Assembly: GCA_023055425.1 (NCBI GenBank)
Contig: JALGPY010000003.1
Location: forward strand, 23,495,001-23,559,000
Reading direction: 5' to 3'
DNA length: 64,000 nucleotides
DNA from: Linanthus parryae
Lineage: Eukaryota > Streptophyta > Magnoliopsida > Ericales > Polemoniaceae
A model generated the notes under the pieces. That model did no database searches, was not told the origin of the DNA, and saw only the letters and a program-made list of their open reading frames with translations. Positions 44,601-55,149 of the stretch are shown here, piece after piece; position 1 is the first letter of the stretch, and every line of letters begins with the position of its first letter. The translations under genes were made by a program, and so were the position numbers.

Positions 44601-44842
44601 TGTTCTGTGACAACACTGGGGCGATCGCGCAATCAAAGGAACCCAGATCGCACCAGAAGTCCAAGCATGTGCTCAGGAAGTTTCATCTGATTCGAGATAT
44701 TATCGATAGAGGAGACGTTCGGATATGCAAGATTCCTACAGATGATAATCTGTCAGACCCGCTCACGAAGCCTCTCACGCAGTGGAAGCATGAAGGGCAC
44801 ACTAGGAGTATGGGCATACGAGATGCGCCAGATTGGCTCTAG
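41642..44842 (+). CDS. Copia pol: zinc knuckle, protease, integrase, reverse transcriptase, RNase H
   Basis: Open for 1066 codons. The frame is entered from gag upstream; the GTG at 41642 is not a real start. Zinc knuckle CHYCSQPGHWRRNC (about residues 7-20). Protease DTGCGSH (about 54-60). Integrase HHCC with HCRLGH...CEACLLRK (about 190-225) and catalytic Asp in HTDVCG (about 246), Asp in RSDRGGEY (about 312), Glu in SERRNRT (about 348). Reverse transcriptase WVFKKKIDMDG, KTAFLYGNL and YVDDILLIGND (about 738-748). RNase H YTDAS, TTEAEYIA, LFCDNTGA (about 908-990). All catalytic residues I can locate are present and no stop interrupts the frame. It acts in cytoplasmic particles to copy the RNA, then in the nucleus to integrate the DNA. 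Confidence 0.95.
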   Translation: MTKGECHYCSQPGHWRRNCPKYLEDKRLGIVIPPPPGIFVVDVNLTVSTSWVLDTGCGSHICRNMQDLKRSKRLAKGEVDLRVGNGAKVAALAIGVCELSLPSGLILELNNCYFVPAMSSNIISISCLDKEGFIISIKNNCCSFYLNNIHYFSAQLFNGLYVLDLSNPVYNINTKRIKINDLNPAYLWHCRLGHINEKRVSRLHKDGLLDSFDFESYETCEACLLRKMTKSPFNKKGERTSEQLALIHTDVCGPFATPARGGYVYFITFTDDYSRYGFVYLMRAKSESFEVFKEFKNEVEKQLGKIIKALRSDRGGEYLSQEFDEYLRECGIVSQLTPPGTPQWNGVSERRNRTLLDMVRSMMCQTDLPLSFWGYALLSAAFTINRVPSKSVMKTPYEMWSGRRPTLSFMRIWGCDVYVKRLQSDKLGPKSDKCKFVGYPKETKGYYFYNPTENKVFVARTGVFLEREFVSKEASGRNVELEEVQEPQITEPTMEHEQESQAVVDPPVQVTQELRRSSRVRQEPERYGLLVTDSGDTMLIDDEPTTYEEAMSGPDSQKWLEAMRSEMESMYTNKVWTLVEPPDGARPIGCKWVFKKKIDMDGNVITYKGRLVAKGFRQIHGIDYDETFSPVAMTKSIQILLAIAAYYDYEIWQMDVKTAFLYGNLLEDVYMIQPEGFEDPKQANKVCKLQRSIYGLKQASRSWNRRFDEVVKEFGFIRNEDESCVYKKVSGSSVAFLVLYVDDILLIGNDIPMLQSDWLGKCFSMKDLGEAAYILGIKIYRDRSKRLLGLSQSTYIDKVLKRFNMQDSKKGFLPMSHGITLSKSGCPSNEIEKERMSRIPYASAIGSIMYAMLCTRPDVSYALSMTSRYQSNPGESHWIAVKNILKYLRRTKDAFLMFGGEEELRVRGYTDASFQTDRDDFRSQSGYVFCLNGAAMSWKSSKQETVADSTTEAEYIAANGAAKEAVWIRKFVSELGVVPSIADPVELFCDNTGAIAQSKEPRSHQKSKHVLRKFHLIRDIIDRGDVRICKIPTDDNLSDPLTKPLTQWKHEGHTRSMGIRDAPDWL

Positions 44843-44845
44843 TGC

Positions 44846-44856
44846 AAGTGGGAGAC
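44846..44856 (+). other. Polypurine tract of the copia element
   Basis: AAGTGGGAGAC immediately precedes the 3' LTR and follows the pol stop by a few bases; it would prime plus-strand synthesis. Confidence 0.85.
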
Positions 44857-46284
44857 TGTTGGAATAGATGCCCTAGAGGCAATCTAGTTTAGTATGAATT
44901 TGTAATTGGCTAGAAAATTCATTTATTATTTATTGGATATTTAATATAATGAAGTCCTTAGATTTACAATCGTGTTGTTTATCTTAAATATCCCTAGTCA
45001 AGTATAATGATTAATGGGACAATCATCTATAGACTAGTATGGGGTTGGATTGATATGGAGATATCACGATCCAACACATAGGTGTGCATTACGGAATGTT
45101 GCACTGGATTGACCCATCACCGAGAAGGCTACATACATGTTATGTTGAGTCACAAGTGCTTCTCGGGTACAATGGTATTGTCATCCTTAGACTTGAAGTC
45201 ACTAGATATTCTAGTTGTGGATCATTGTGATCTTGGTAGCGTCAAACGCTACACCGTGACTGGGTAGTTATAAAGGCGTGTACTGGATACAATGAGAAGC
45301 AAGCTTAGAGATCGTAATAGACGTAGAGAGGATTTGCCCCTCCCACATAACGGGAGCAAATATCCTAGGCCACTCGAAGGATAGTGCTTATAGAATGTCT
45401 GGCCAGACTCAAATAAATCAATATGGGATATTGATGTTATTTGCACGAATAAGGCTATTCCATGGATCGAGAAACTATGGATTGGATATACGAGTGTGAC
45501 TTGTATGTCTCGTGTCCAATCCGGATATGGAGGCAAAGGGATGAGACAATTACTTGTACAAGGTTGTCTAGATGACTATTCTATTAGTTGGCTAGAATGG
45601 ATGTTTTGCTAGAAACCGCTCCATATTAGCAAAGAGTTGCTACCAACTAGATAGAACCTATGGGGTCACACGCTATATAGAGTTGTACTAGATTTGGGAA
45701 TTAATTAATTGGATTAATTAATTAGAAGGATCACTTTGCAAACCCTTGCAAACTTAGTAGGGACTAATTTGCAAGGAAGGGACTAAATTGAATTCTAGTA
45801 GGACTAGAATAAGTCCTTTAGGTAGTTAACAAGGAGTTGTTGGACTATATAAAGGACCCTCCTTCCTTCCTTCCTCATAACTTATGCTCTAGAGAGAACA
45901 TAACAAGAGTGGGAGAGAACAAAGGAGAGAGAGAGCAAGCAACAAGGAGGCCGACGCCACCCTTGCCGCCGCCCCTCGTCCCCGACGCCAAAAGAGGGCC
46001 GAGCCCCTTCTTTTGCCTCGTTTTGCGTGATTCCTTCACCCTCCTCTCATTCCGGGCTAGCACCAAGGAGATTGGAGATCTAGGATCAACTCTAGGCGTG
46101 GATCAACTATAGAGAACGTGACACTATTCGCGTTTGAAGTCATCAAGGAGAACCCAAAGGTGTGTTTATGATTTCTTACCTTCACTATCGTTATGCATCT
46201 AGACTTGTGATCCTTGGAGGGTTTTGCATGGTTGTTTGTTTGATTATGCTTCCGTTTGCGCGATCCATGAATCAAAACCCTACA
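44857..46284 (+). repeat. 3' LTR of the copia element
   Basis: Same length as the 5' LTR (1428 bp), with a single mismatch found by reading the two side by side (A at 45317). Followed by the GCAGG target copy and LINE sequence. Confidence 0.97.
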
Positions 46285-48507
46285 GCAGGGATGTCCCCTT
46301 TCCCCCTACCTATTTGTGTTATGTTCGGAGGCGTTATCGAGAGCTGTCACTTCCGCTATTCGTAGTCGCACTCTTGCGGGAGTAACAGCATCTCCGGGAG
46401 GACCAGTGGTCTCCCACTTATTTTTCGCTGATGATTCTATTTTCTTTTTACAGGCTTCTACACAAGAAATTACAAATCTGCAAACTATTCTAAACTCCTA
46501 CTGCAAAGCCTCTGGACAGTTGATTAACTTCGACAAGTCTGCATTGGTCTTCTCCCCCAAAGTGACCGAAGAAGTCAAAGCAGATATCAAACGCCTCTGT
46601 GGAATTCCTGAAACGGACAAACACAAAAAGTACCTGGGTTTACCCACCACAATCGGTAAACAAAAGCTTACTACTTTTTCTTATATTCTTGATAGAATTG
46701 ATAGCAAGCTAAAGGGTTGGAAGGAGAAATCACTTTCAATTGGTGGTAAAGAAGTTCTTATCAAAGCAGTGGCTAATGCCATACCGACTTATGCCATGTC
46801 ATGTTTTAAGATCCCCGAAGGAGTATGTAACAAGATAGAAGGCAAGATTCGACAGTTTTGGTGGAGCAACTCTAACAAGGAAAGGGGTATCAATTGGGTA
46901 GCGTGGAACAAATTACAAGATTCGAAAGAGCAAGGTGGTTTGGCAATGAGGGATTTCAAGGTATTCAACCGGGCTATGCTAGCAAAGCAAGCCTGGAGAA
47001 TAACTGAGAACCCACAGTCCTTGCTAAGCAGAGTTCTTAAGGCAAAGTAATTTGCTAATGAAGACTTCTGGAGTGCTAAAGAAGGGGGCTCACCGAGTTA
47101 TGCGTGGCGAAGCTTGATCGTTGGCAGGAAGCTGCTGACGAAAAGGTATGAGGTGGCAGGTTGGCGACGGTAGCAAAGTTATGATGAATAGCCCATGGCT
47201 GCACCGAGAGCCTACATTCAAATTGATTACAAAAAACAGTATGATTAACGCTTTGAAAGTTGAAGATTTTATAAATCAGGATGATCGAAGCTGGACTAGT
47301 CACAAATTGAGGGAATACCTGTTTGAAGTTGATTGTCAGGAGATCGAAAAAATTAATCTTCATGTACAACCCAGAGAGGATACCACCCGCCGGCACTACT
47401 CGGACACTGGTGCTTACACGGTCAAATCGGGGTACGCACTGGGTATGAAAGACAAAGCGAATCAAGCCAACGTTGGGGAGAAATCAGACACAAGGAAAAT
47501 TCCGTACTCTAAGCCATGGAAACTGAAGCTAGAAGGAAAAATTACGCACCTAACATGGAGAGCAGCAAACAATACCCTCCCAACTTCTGAGAATTTGAGG
47601 AGACGCGGTATCAAAGTGGAAGACAAATGCACCTTTTGTGAGGAACTCCCTGAGTCTGCAGAGCATCTCCTCTTCGTTTGTCCGATTGCGAGATCAGTTT
47701 GGGAGTCAGAGGAAGGCAAGGGGCTCCTAACAACAACAAACACCAGTAACTCAGAGAGAATTCTAGCTGACTTGGTACGTTTAAAGGAAGATGAACTGGT
47801 TAAATACAGCATAATTCTATGGGCAATCTGGCAAGGGAGAAATGCGAAGAAATTCAAAAACACAATAGTCACCACAGAATCGATATGTCAGCTAGTGCAA
47901 AGGAAGATTCATGACCAACAAGTTCGAAAAGGGGTAAAACTTATCTGTGATTCCCACATGCATACAGATAGGAAGGAGGCAGGCGAAGTACTCATCCTTC
48001 AGTTCGACGGAAGTTGGGACAACAGATCGGGTAAGGCCACAGCTGGTTTTGCCCTCCGATCAAAAGCGGGAGAGTGTATGATGGCCGGAGCTACAATCTC
48101 CCCGAGGTGTGAGAGTGCTCGAATTTCAGAAGCGTATGCTTGTCTTCAAGCTTTGAAGATGGCGACTCCATGGAGATGTAAACAGATCTATCTAGTTGGT
48201 GATTCGACTCAAGTGATTACGGATCTGAAGGAGGCTAGGAATGGGAGAAGAAGGAGGGAGTGTGCAGAAATGGAAGAAATTATGAAGGAGACTCTGGACC
48301 TTATCGCTTCGTACACAGACATCGAGGTTCATTCATGGGGACGCGAATTGAACACGGTGCCACACCTGCTGGCAAAGCACGCGTGTGGTCAAAATAGAGA
48401 TAACATGTGGACTGATCAGTTTCCTCCTTGGTTACTGAAATGCATTGACAAAAGTGTACTCCCAAAGCCACTTTCTGGCATTATTTAATGAAAAGTTCTT
48501 GATTCCT

Positions 48508-48508
<1 letters not shown>

Positions 48509-48552
<44 letters not shown>
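48509..48552 (+). repeat. Poly(A) tail of the LINE
   Basis: Forty-four consecutive A (the last two just before TAGTTAGCC), 20 bp after the ORF2 stop; the mark of target-primed reverse transcription. Confidence 0.9.
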
Positions 48553-48554
<2 letters not shown>

Positions 48555-48886
48555 GTTAGCCAGTCTCTCACTCCCGCACCACTACTGCAGATGACCTAAC
48601 AAGCCAAGTTTGCATATTTACTGTTGGGCTTAAGTGCTGAACTTTTTTTTTGATCAGTCTGTTGGGTTACTCTATAAATGATATTGCAGGTTGGGGTCTG
48701 GTTTGGACTCAATTTTTGCTCTATGGGGTCTGGTTTGGACTCAATTTTTGCTCTATGGAGCTGGCGAGAGATTTTGTAAAAACCACGAAAGGAGCTACCG
48801 AGTGACAAAATAAATTCTCCTCCTTTCGGTTCTCCATACAAAAAGCGTAGACCGAAGGAACCCTAATTAGGGAGGGACAGAGCTTG

Positions 48887-49959
48887 ATGGCCAACTTACC
48901 GGCAGAAATCGTCGACGACATACTTCTACGGTTGCCGGTGAAACAGCTCCTCCGTTTCAGGTGCGTCTCTAAACCATGGCTTGCTCTCATCGACAGTCCT
49001 TATTTCATTACCGGATATCCCTGTAGAAATCCATCACCCATTGAAGAATTCCCACAAAATGAGAAAGTGGGAAAGGAATTGGTTTCACGGTTCCTGTAAT
49101 GGTTTAATCCTTATGAGTTATCGTGGTGAAAAATATGCATATGATGACACTAATTTTATTTGGAACCCATCCACCAGAAACTACCACAAATTGCCTTCTG
49201 CTGAAATCGATGATGATGATGATGATGGAATTGACACTCTAGTATACGGTATAGGGTATGATTCAGTCCATGATTATTACAAGGTTGTCAGGATGATTCA
49301 GTTTGATAGAGAAAGGGCTTGTGCCACCGAAGTTAAAGTTTACAGTATAAAATCCGACACATGGAGAAGGATTCAGGATTTCCCTCACTACTTCTATACA
49401 CATTGGAATCACGGTGTGTTGTCTGGAGGGGCTTTACATTGGCTTGTCTCTGAGGATTACGAGGGTTATGGTGATCCTTTCATTGCTGCATTTGATCTTG
49501 CTACTGAGGACTATCATGTTATGCCCATGCCTCCTAACATTAAGAGGTTTTGCAAGTATGGTGACAATGGAGGTGTTGGAAGGGTGTCTTTCCATGTGCA
49601 AACGCCAGTCAGAAAGTATTGATGTGTGGGTAATGAAGTGCTATGGAGTTAGAGAGTCGTGGACTAAACTGATTTCGATTGGCCTCGTACATGCCAACCC
49701 ATATTGTAACTTCATAGTTCCGTTGGCTTTGTCGAAGGACGGTACAGAGTTTCTTTTCATGCATAGCGGACATGTCCTTTACTGGGTTGATCTTCAGCAT
49801 AATATAGCAAGAATTGATGTCCATGGTTTTGATACAAATTTCCAGGCAGAGTTTGTCATGCAAAGCCTCGTTCCACTTGGTAGTGGAAGCGGACCTCATG
49901 TTCACAACGAAGCAGATCAGAGGAAAAGGAAATGGATTGACATGCTAGATTGCGAATAA
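48887..49959 (+). pseudogene. F-box/FBA gene with deletion and frameshift
   Basis: ATG at 48887 starts [41 protein letters not shown]. About 30 codons are then missing near 49005 and the frame changes. The second frame carries [63 protein letters not shown] and AAFDLATEDYHVMPMP. A one-base shift near 49575 moves to the third frame: LEGCLSMC, DVWVMKCYGVRESWTKL, LALSKDGTEF and EFVMQSLVPLG, ending at TAA 49957-49959. Otherwise full length and close to the intact gene at 29490. Only two lesions, so inactivation is recent; a short F-box-only peptide of about 70 residues could still be made. Confidence 0.9.
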
Positions 49960-51766
49960 AAGTACTACTAGTATGTTATGTGTAGAGTATTTAAGCTCAG
50001 TTCAACAAGTTGCTTCGTATTTGATATTTTTAAGTTTAGTGAAATTTGTTGAACTGATCCTAACGTTGGCAGTCTAATCAAATTGATGTAGTCAATTTCG
50101 AGTCGTATTTGAAAATTTTGAATGTCCACATAATCCTCCCAGTGCATCATCAGACCACATATTCATTTATTTGCTTAGAATAATTTGTCAAGTTATGTAT
50201 GACTCCCAGTTCCCTCCTATACATTAGCATGCATAGAAACAAGAAACAGGGATGTCCATTAAAGATAAAATTCAAGCATAATAGAAAAGCCACGTAGCAG
50301 TTGTGACTATTGGCACTGATTAATATCTTCTTGAATTACAGAAGCCCTTAGCCTCAGAGGTTTCTACGGATATGCAACCATTGGGAGATAGTATGGGTCA
50401 TTCGACACTTTCACTGATTTGAAGCCATAAGTAAATATTGCTAAATCGTGATTTCATACTTTTTTATTTACGATTTTGGACACTTTGATCCGTTAAAATT
50501 GGTAATCAATATTAATTTAACCCCACGAATTTCTACTTTCAACAGTTAAAATAAGTAATCCATATTAATTTTTTAACCAACCAATTTCAATTTGAGTAAG
50601 TAATATATTTCAATTTCAATATTGATAAGATAGTAATTGTTATGTGATTCCACGTGGACATCTCTAAACGCCTGAATCCCATAACGCAAAAAGATCCTTG
50701 TAAAAAGAGTATATATTATTGATTGATGTGTGTGATAAAGAGTTACGTAGCTGTGGACTAAACTGATTTCGGTTGGTTTGCAAAAAGAGTTCTCCAAATT
50801 TTTGGTTTAGAATTCCTTTGGCTTTTCCAAAGGATGGAATCGGAGACCACTGACCATCTTGTTTGCGCCGGGTTAGACTACTTCCATTATGATTTTGTAT
50901 GTTTATATTCCAGTGGTCCCTTTGTCACCATGATCAAGAAACTATTACCCATCTCTTCCTCCATTGTCAATAACAAAGAGGATCTGGGCACTAATTCCTA
51001 CATTTTTACTCACTCGTGATCAGTTTTTTTTAGTAAATGGATGTTGACAATTCCTAAGAGCTTCTGTAAAAAATATGCTTTCAGCACATACACAACATGG
51101 TTAGTTCTTGTATCATAGACACACACCTCCCAATCTCACATGCCGAAAGTTTTTGGCTTAAGGAGGAATTAGGGAAGAAACAATAAAATGGAGTATATCA
51201 GATCAGATTGGCACCTTCTTTAGATGAACCAACCGCTTTACTGCACAGGATTGTTCACTCCATACTTCATTTGCGGCTGCAGTTCAGGCTATTCAAGAGA
51301 CAATAATTTCATGAATCTATTTATCACTACTAACAATCACTTGTTCTTTCAGCACCTAAAAAGGGAGGATATGAACAAAATGCAGTCAAACCAGATACAG
51401 GGCTCTAAACTAAGGCGAAAAGTTTAATCTAAGGTGTCTGTAGCTGTTTTGTGATGTTCACTCCAGGACTCTAATAATCCCATGATTCAGTGGCTTCCTT
51501 TTAGCTGTTTGTGGTTTTGTTCTGTTTCAAGCTTTTGTGTCTTGTGGCAGCCTCCTAGATGTTATGTTTTAAGGTCTAATTACAGGCTGTTTTGGTCTAG
51601 TAAGTATTAGTTAGTGTACTTTGATATTTTGGTTCTGGGTATCCCTTGCACTCTGTACATTATGTCTTTTGAAATGAAGTTCTCTATTCAATGCAAGAGA
51701 AAAAGTATACCAGTGTTCTTTGATTTGATATATCTACTACTGCCAGAGGTGTAATAAACTTAGCCC
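49960..51766. other. Non-genic stretch with an F-box scrap
   Basis: 50735-50840 reads like the C-terminal part of the family (TGGACTAAACTGATTTCGGT, then TTCCTTTGGCTTTTCCAAAG for LALSKDG). 50450-50590 repeats TTAATTTAACC-type pieces. No other gene signal. Confidence 0.45.
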
Positions 51767-51939
51767 AAAAAGACACTTTCACCTCTCGAGGGTGTCAAAT
51801 TTTAGAACACCTCACTATCTTCTAATTGTGACACAATTAGTGTAGTGGTGGGTTCCTGATAGTGGTTTTTAGAACAAGTTTGTCATTTTATAGAACGGAA
51901 TGGCACATTTAGCACCATAAAGGGGTGAAAGTGTCTTTT
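51767..51939. repeat. MITE-like element, AGACACTTTCACC family, copy 1
   Basis: Left end AAAAAGACACTTTCACCTC and right end GGGGTGAAAGTGTCTTTT are inverted. More GTGAAAGTGT motifs follow to about 52020, so the element may be longer or nested. No coding capacity and no clear target duplication. Confidence 0.6.
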
Positions 51940-52119
51940 CCCAAACTATAAAGGGTAAAATTGTTATCAAACCTGAGGGAGTGAAAGTGTATTTTCTAGA
52001 GTGAAACTGTGAAAGTGTAACTAAGTTTTGGACTCGTCCTTCACTTCCAGCCCGTCCCTACCTGGGTCCCCGACCCGGTCAAGAAGAAATTCCAGTCATC
52101 TTTTGTGTTGTTTATATAT

Positions 52120-52527
52120 AAAAGACACTTTCACCCCCTTTAGTTTTATTGTAGGACACTTTCACCCCCTCTGATTTCGGAAAGAACACTTTCACCTCTT
52201 AATTGTGCCGAATTTCAAATATTTTACACTCTCTGACTGTGACATCCTTAGTAGTGGGTTCTCTTAAAAAATAATTTTATAGACGAATTCGATCAGTGTT
52301 TCATGCAAACAGTCTAATATACAATTGGGTAATGCTTACAATTTTCATAACTTGTCCCAGAAAATAATTTACCGACGGTTGCCAATCCTAAACTAACGGT
52401 GTAACAATATGGCGTGTAAATGTTTTGAAGTTCGTCGTTTAAAGGGGTGAAGGTGTCCTTTTTGAAACTAGTGGGGTTGAAAGTGTCCTTCAATGAAACT
52501 AAAGGGGGGGGGGTGAAAGTGTCTTTT
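52120..52527. repeat. MITE-like element, AGACACTTTCACC family, copy 2
   Basis: AAAAGACACTTTCACCCCCT at 52120 and the inverse ending GTGAAAGTGTCTTTT at 52527. Each end carries two or three further ACACTTTCACC motifs (52155, 52187; inverse at 52446, 52481). The interior shares GTGACA...AGTGGGTTC with copy 1. It lies directly before an F-box pseudogene that has lost its 5' end. Confidence 0.75.
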
Positions 52528-52547
52528 ACCCCTTTCGTTGACGCAGT

Positions 52548-53640
52548 CCAGTGACTCCAGTTTCTTTTGACTAATCTCCATCTCAACCGTTCCATCCAAA
52601 CCAGAAACAACCGAACCCTTCTATTCAAAACAATCGGAACTCTTCACAATTTTCCATTAACCTAGAAGATTCACTTGATGTTTCATTGTCAACCGTCAAA
52701 ATCGACCACCCTTTGGAGGTATTCAGCCCCCAACAGTACTCTCACCCTCCTCTGTTTCTGGGTTCATGTAATAGTTTACTCCTTCTACGTTATGAAGAAT
52801 AAGATGGCTATGTTGATGTTTCTTGTTGTGTAGTCTGTAACCCATTCACCAGAAAGTACCATAGATTACCCACTTCTCTGATTCAATCCCCACACTACAT
52901 CTTCCACTTAGACACATGTGGTTTAGGGTACTATTCCATCCATGATGATTACAAAGGGGTGAGAATGATTCAATGGGACGATGAAGACGACGAAGACGCG
53001 TTCCAGTCAGATGTTCAGGTTTACAGCCTCAAGTCCAATACATGGACTAGAATTCAGGATTTCCCTTATTACATTCTGAATCGGTGTTACGGATTGTTCT
53101 CTTGTGGGGCTTTACATTGGGTTGTGTCTGACACTTACCAGAGTGGCACTGGCTTTGTTGCTGCATTTTATCTTGCTACCGAGGAATATGGTTCGCTGCC
53201 CATGTCCAACCTTGTTGATGAAACCAAGTATGGTAAGAAGTACCAAGTATGGTAAGAAGTTAGTGGTGTTGGAGGGACTTGTTTGCTTATTGCGTGATGA
53301 TTGGAAAGGAAGTATTAATGTGTGAGTGATGAAGAATTACGGAGTTAAAGAGTCGTGGACTAAACTGCTTTCTTTTGCCTTTGCCAAAAGAAGCTGATAG
53401 GTATTTTGAATGTATAGTTCCTCTGGCTATTTCAAAGGATGGTACCCAAGTTCTTTTGAAGCAAAAAACAGCTACAATCTTATTTAGTTTGATCTTGAAC
53501 ACAACTTACTAAAGAGAATTGATGTCCATGGTCTTCCGGGTAAATTTCATGTGGAGTTTGTTATGCAAAGCCTTGTTCCACTCGGCAGGGGAAGCAAAAC
53601 TTATGGGAAGGAGCAGCATGGAGAACAAAGGAAACTAAGC
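52548..53640 (+). pseudogene. F-box/FBA gene lacking its F-box, decayed
   Basis: Begins with LHLNRSIQTRNNRTL-type sequence (about 52575) and continues through VKIDHP, a TAA within GSCN (about 52790), FTRKYHRLP, a damaged GYDSIHDDYK, then an open frame 52959-53255 (VYSLKSNTWTRIQDFPYYI, CGALHWVVSDTY). A 19-bp duplication at 53223-53260 shifts the frame. Later pieces match YGVKESWTKLL, LAISKDGTQVL and EFVMQSLVPLG. The F-box itself is gone, at the edge of the MITE at 52120-52527. Confidence 0.85.
53223..53260 (+). repeat. 19-bp tandem duplication in an F-box pseudogene
   Basis: ACCAAGTATGGTAAGAAGT is present twice in a row (53223-53241, 53242-53260), perfect copies. Nineteen is not a multiple of three, so it breaks the frame. 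Confidence 0.95.
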
Positions 53641-53897
53641 TTAAAAGGACCATTAGAAAAGGTATTTCAGAAGGTCTTTTGATTATTCAATTGTGTTACA
53701 ACATTACTCTTTCGTGGTGGTTCCTGTTTTGCACATTGTTATTTCACATGTTTCGTTTGCTTCATTGAATGGAAAAGATAAAAAAGAAATAAACTTAGAA
53801 ATTTCACAATCATCCAGAAACCATCAAAATTTTGATGGCCACTGAAAATAATTTCAATTGCAATTAGTGATTGTGATTGTACTCACGGCACATAAGT

Positions 53898-54455
53898 TAA
53901 GGTTTACAATTTAAATTCTAACATACGGACAATGATTCAGAATTTCTCTTGTTACCTCTTTTATGAAGCGTCAGTTTAAGTTGTGTTGACTAGTGGGGCT
54001 TTACATTGGGTTTCTTTGAGAACTACATGAGTTGCCATCATGATGTTGCTGGATTTTATCTGGTTAGTGAACAATGTACGTTGCCACCTATGTCTAACAT
54101 TGTGGATAACAAGTATTTCTACTATTGCATGAGCGTAGCAGTGTTGAAGGGTGTCTTTGCATATTTTGCAATGCTTGGGAGAGTATGGATGAGTTGAAGT
54201 GTCAGAGAGTCGTCGACGGAACTGATTTCAGTTGTTCCGCAAAAAGATATCTAGGAATTTAAGTTCATATTCTATTGATTTTTTCAAAGGATGGTACCAA
54301 AGTTTTGTTGATCCATGACCGCGACAACGTTTATCTTGTTCGATACTAAAAGTAATGTCGAGAAGAGAATTTATGACAATGTTCTTGACAGAAATTTTCA
54401 AGTACATATTTCTTATGTGCAAAGCCTTGTTCCGCTAGGCAGTCGAAACTGAACT
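53898..54455 (+). pseudogene. F-box/FBA gene, 3' half only, decayed
   Basis: Starts at AAGGTTTACAATTTAAATTC (the VYSLKSNT motif) and goes on through GGGGCTTTACATTGGGTTTC (GALHW), ATTTTTTCAAAGGATGGTAC (SKDGT) and TGTGCAAAGCCTTGTTCCGC (MQSLVPL). Many stops. It follows 52548-53640 in tandem, so probably an old duplicate. Confidence 0.75.
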
Positions 54456-55149
54456 TAAAGGAATAAGCAACACAGAGGATTATTAAAAAAGAAGCATCAC
54501 GTAAGGGATATTCTTAAATTTTACGGGATTCTGTGAAATGATTTGAATTCTGGTTTTCTCACTGAATAAAGAAAATCTCAAGTCATATTTGGACATTCTA
54601 ATTGTGGACATACTCCAAATACGTGTTTCACTTATGTAAATTGCATATTCATTTCTGTGATCATGTCCCACAAATTAACAGATTCTAGACTAGTAGCAGT
54701 TGTAAAATGGAGCAGAGTGAAGGTGGTTGACTGGAAATGAAGTTAGTTGAACTCAGCATTTGTGTCTGAGAACACCAAGAAAACATAAATTGTTGTAATC
54801 TCTTTTTTTAAGTGAACCTTTAGTTGCAGTCTTTCGGCGGGGTGATTTGCCATTTTCAAACTTTGTAGTGACAGCGTATTGCACCTAATTTCAAGTCCCA
54901 AATCATAAAAAAAACTATGGATCAATTTCGAATCCGTAAAGAAGGGGTCTCATATGAGACACATGTCAATGAAGACCTTAATAATCAGGAAACAAAAAGG
55001 GTAGAGTATTCAAGAACAACACTAGTTTATGGTCTTACAAGCGTTTTGCAGAATGTTCTCCACCATTTCAGTTCCTCTCAGCTAGTTTGTCCACAACTGT
55101 ATTGCTTCCAAGCATGGAAAATGTATATGCAAAAGCAATTTGTTGTATA

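Larger units (their letters stand above)
37778..46284 (+). mobile_element. Ty1/copia LTR retrotransposon, complete and very young
   Basis: An 8507-bp element with 1428-bp LTRs (37778-39205, 44857-46284), TGTTGG...CCCTACA ends, initiator-Met-type primer site and polypurine tract, flanked by a perfect 5-bp duplication GCAGG (37773-37777 and 46285-46289). I found one LTR mismatch (G at 38238, A at 45317). Order protease, integrase, reverse transcriptase, RNase H identifies copia. It lies in the reverse transcriptase region of a LINE, same orientation. Gag carries a stop and a frameshift. Confidence 0.97.
35860..48488 (+). pseudogene. LINE ORF2: endonuclease, reverse transcriptase, RNase H; interrupted
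   Basis: Domains in order: an APE-type endonuclease (SLLSWNVRGLG, FLMETK, GDFNEIRS, then SYHMPLLLEW, where the usual SDH has Tyr in place of Asp); reverse transcriptase ([41 protein letters not shown] at 46424-46435); a zinc-binding region (CTFCEELPESAEHLLFVC, about 47629-47682); and RNase H (LQFDGSWDNRSGKATAGF, ISEAYACL, LVGDSTQVI; 47995-48400). Lesions: TAG 37483-37485 within a Gln-Ala context, the copia insertion after 37777, TAA 47048-47050, and a frameshift in the A-run 47141-47144. Frames on both sides of the copia insert are continuous if the insert and one GCAGG copy are ignored. The RT motifs around the insertion are otherwise well conserved, so the LINE was fairly young when hit. 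Confidence 0.9.
35701..48552 (+). mobile_element. Plant L1-type LINE split by a copia element
   Basis: The LINE occupies 35701-37777 and 46285-48552, about 4.3 kb once the copia element is ignored. It lacks ORF1 and so is probably 5'-truncated. ORF2 starts at 35860. It ends in A44 (48509-48552). Candidate target copies AGTTAACCACTCTCT (35686-35700) and AGTTAGCCAGTCTCT (48554-48568) match at 13 of 15 positions. Confidence 0.85.

Noticed and set aside
46285..47050. LINE sequence after the copia element as a separate gene
   Set aside because: Frame and motifs are the direct continuation of the ORF2 that stops at 37777.
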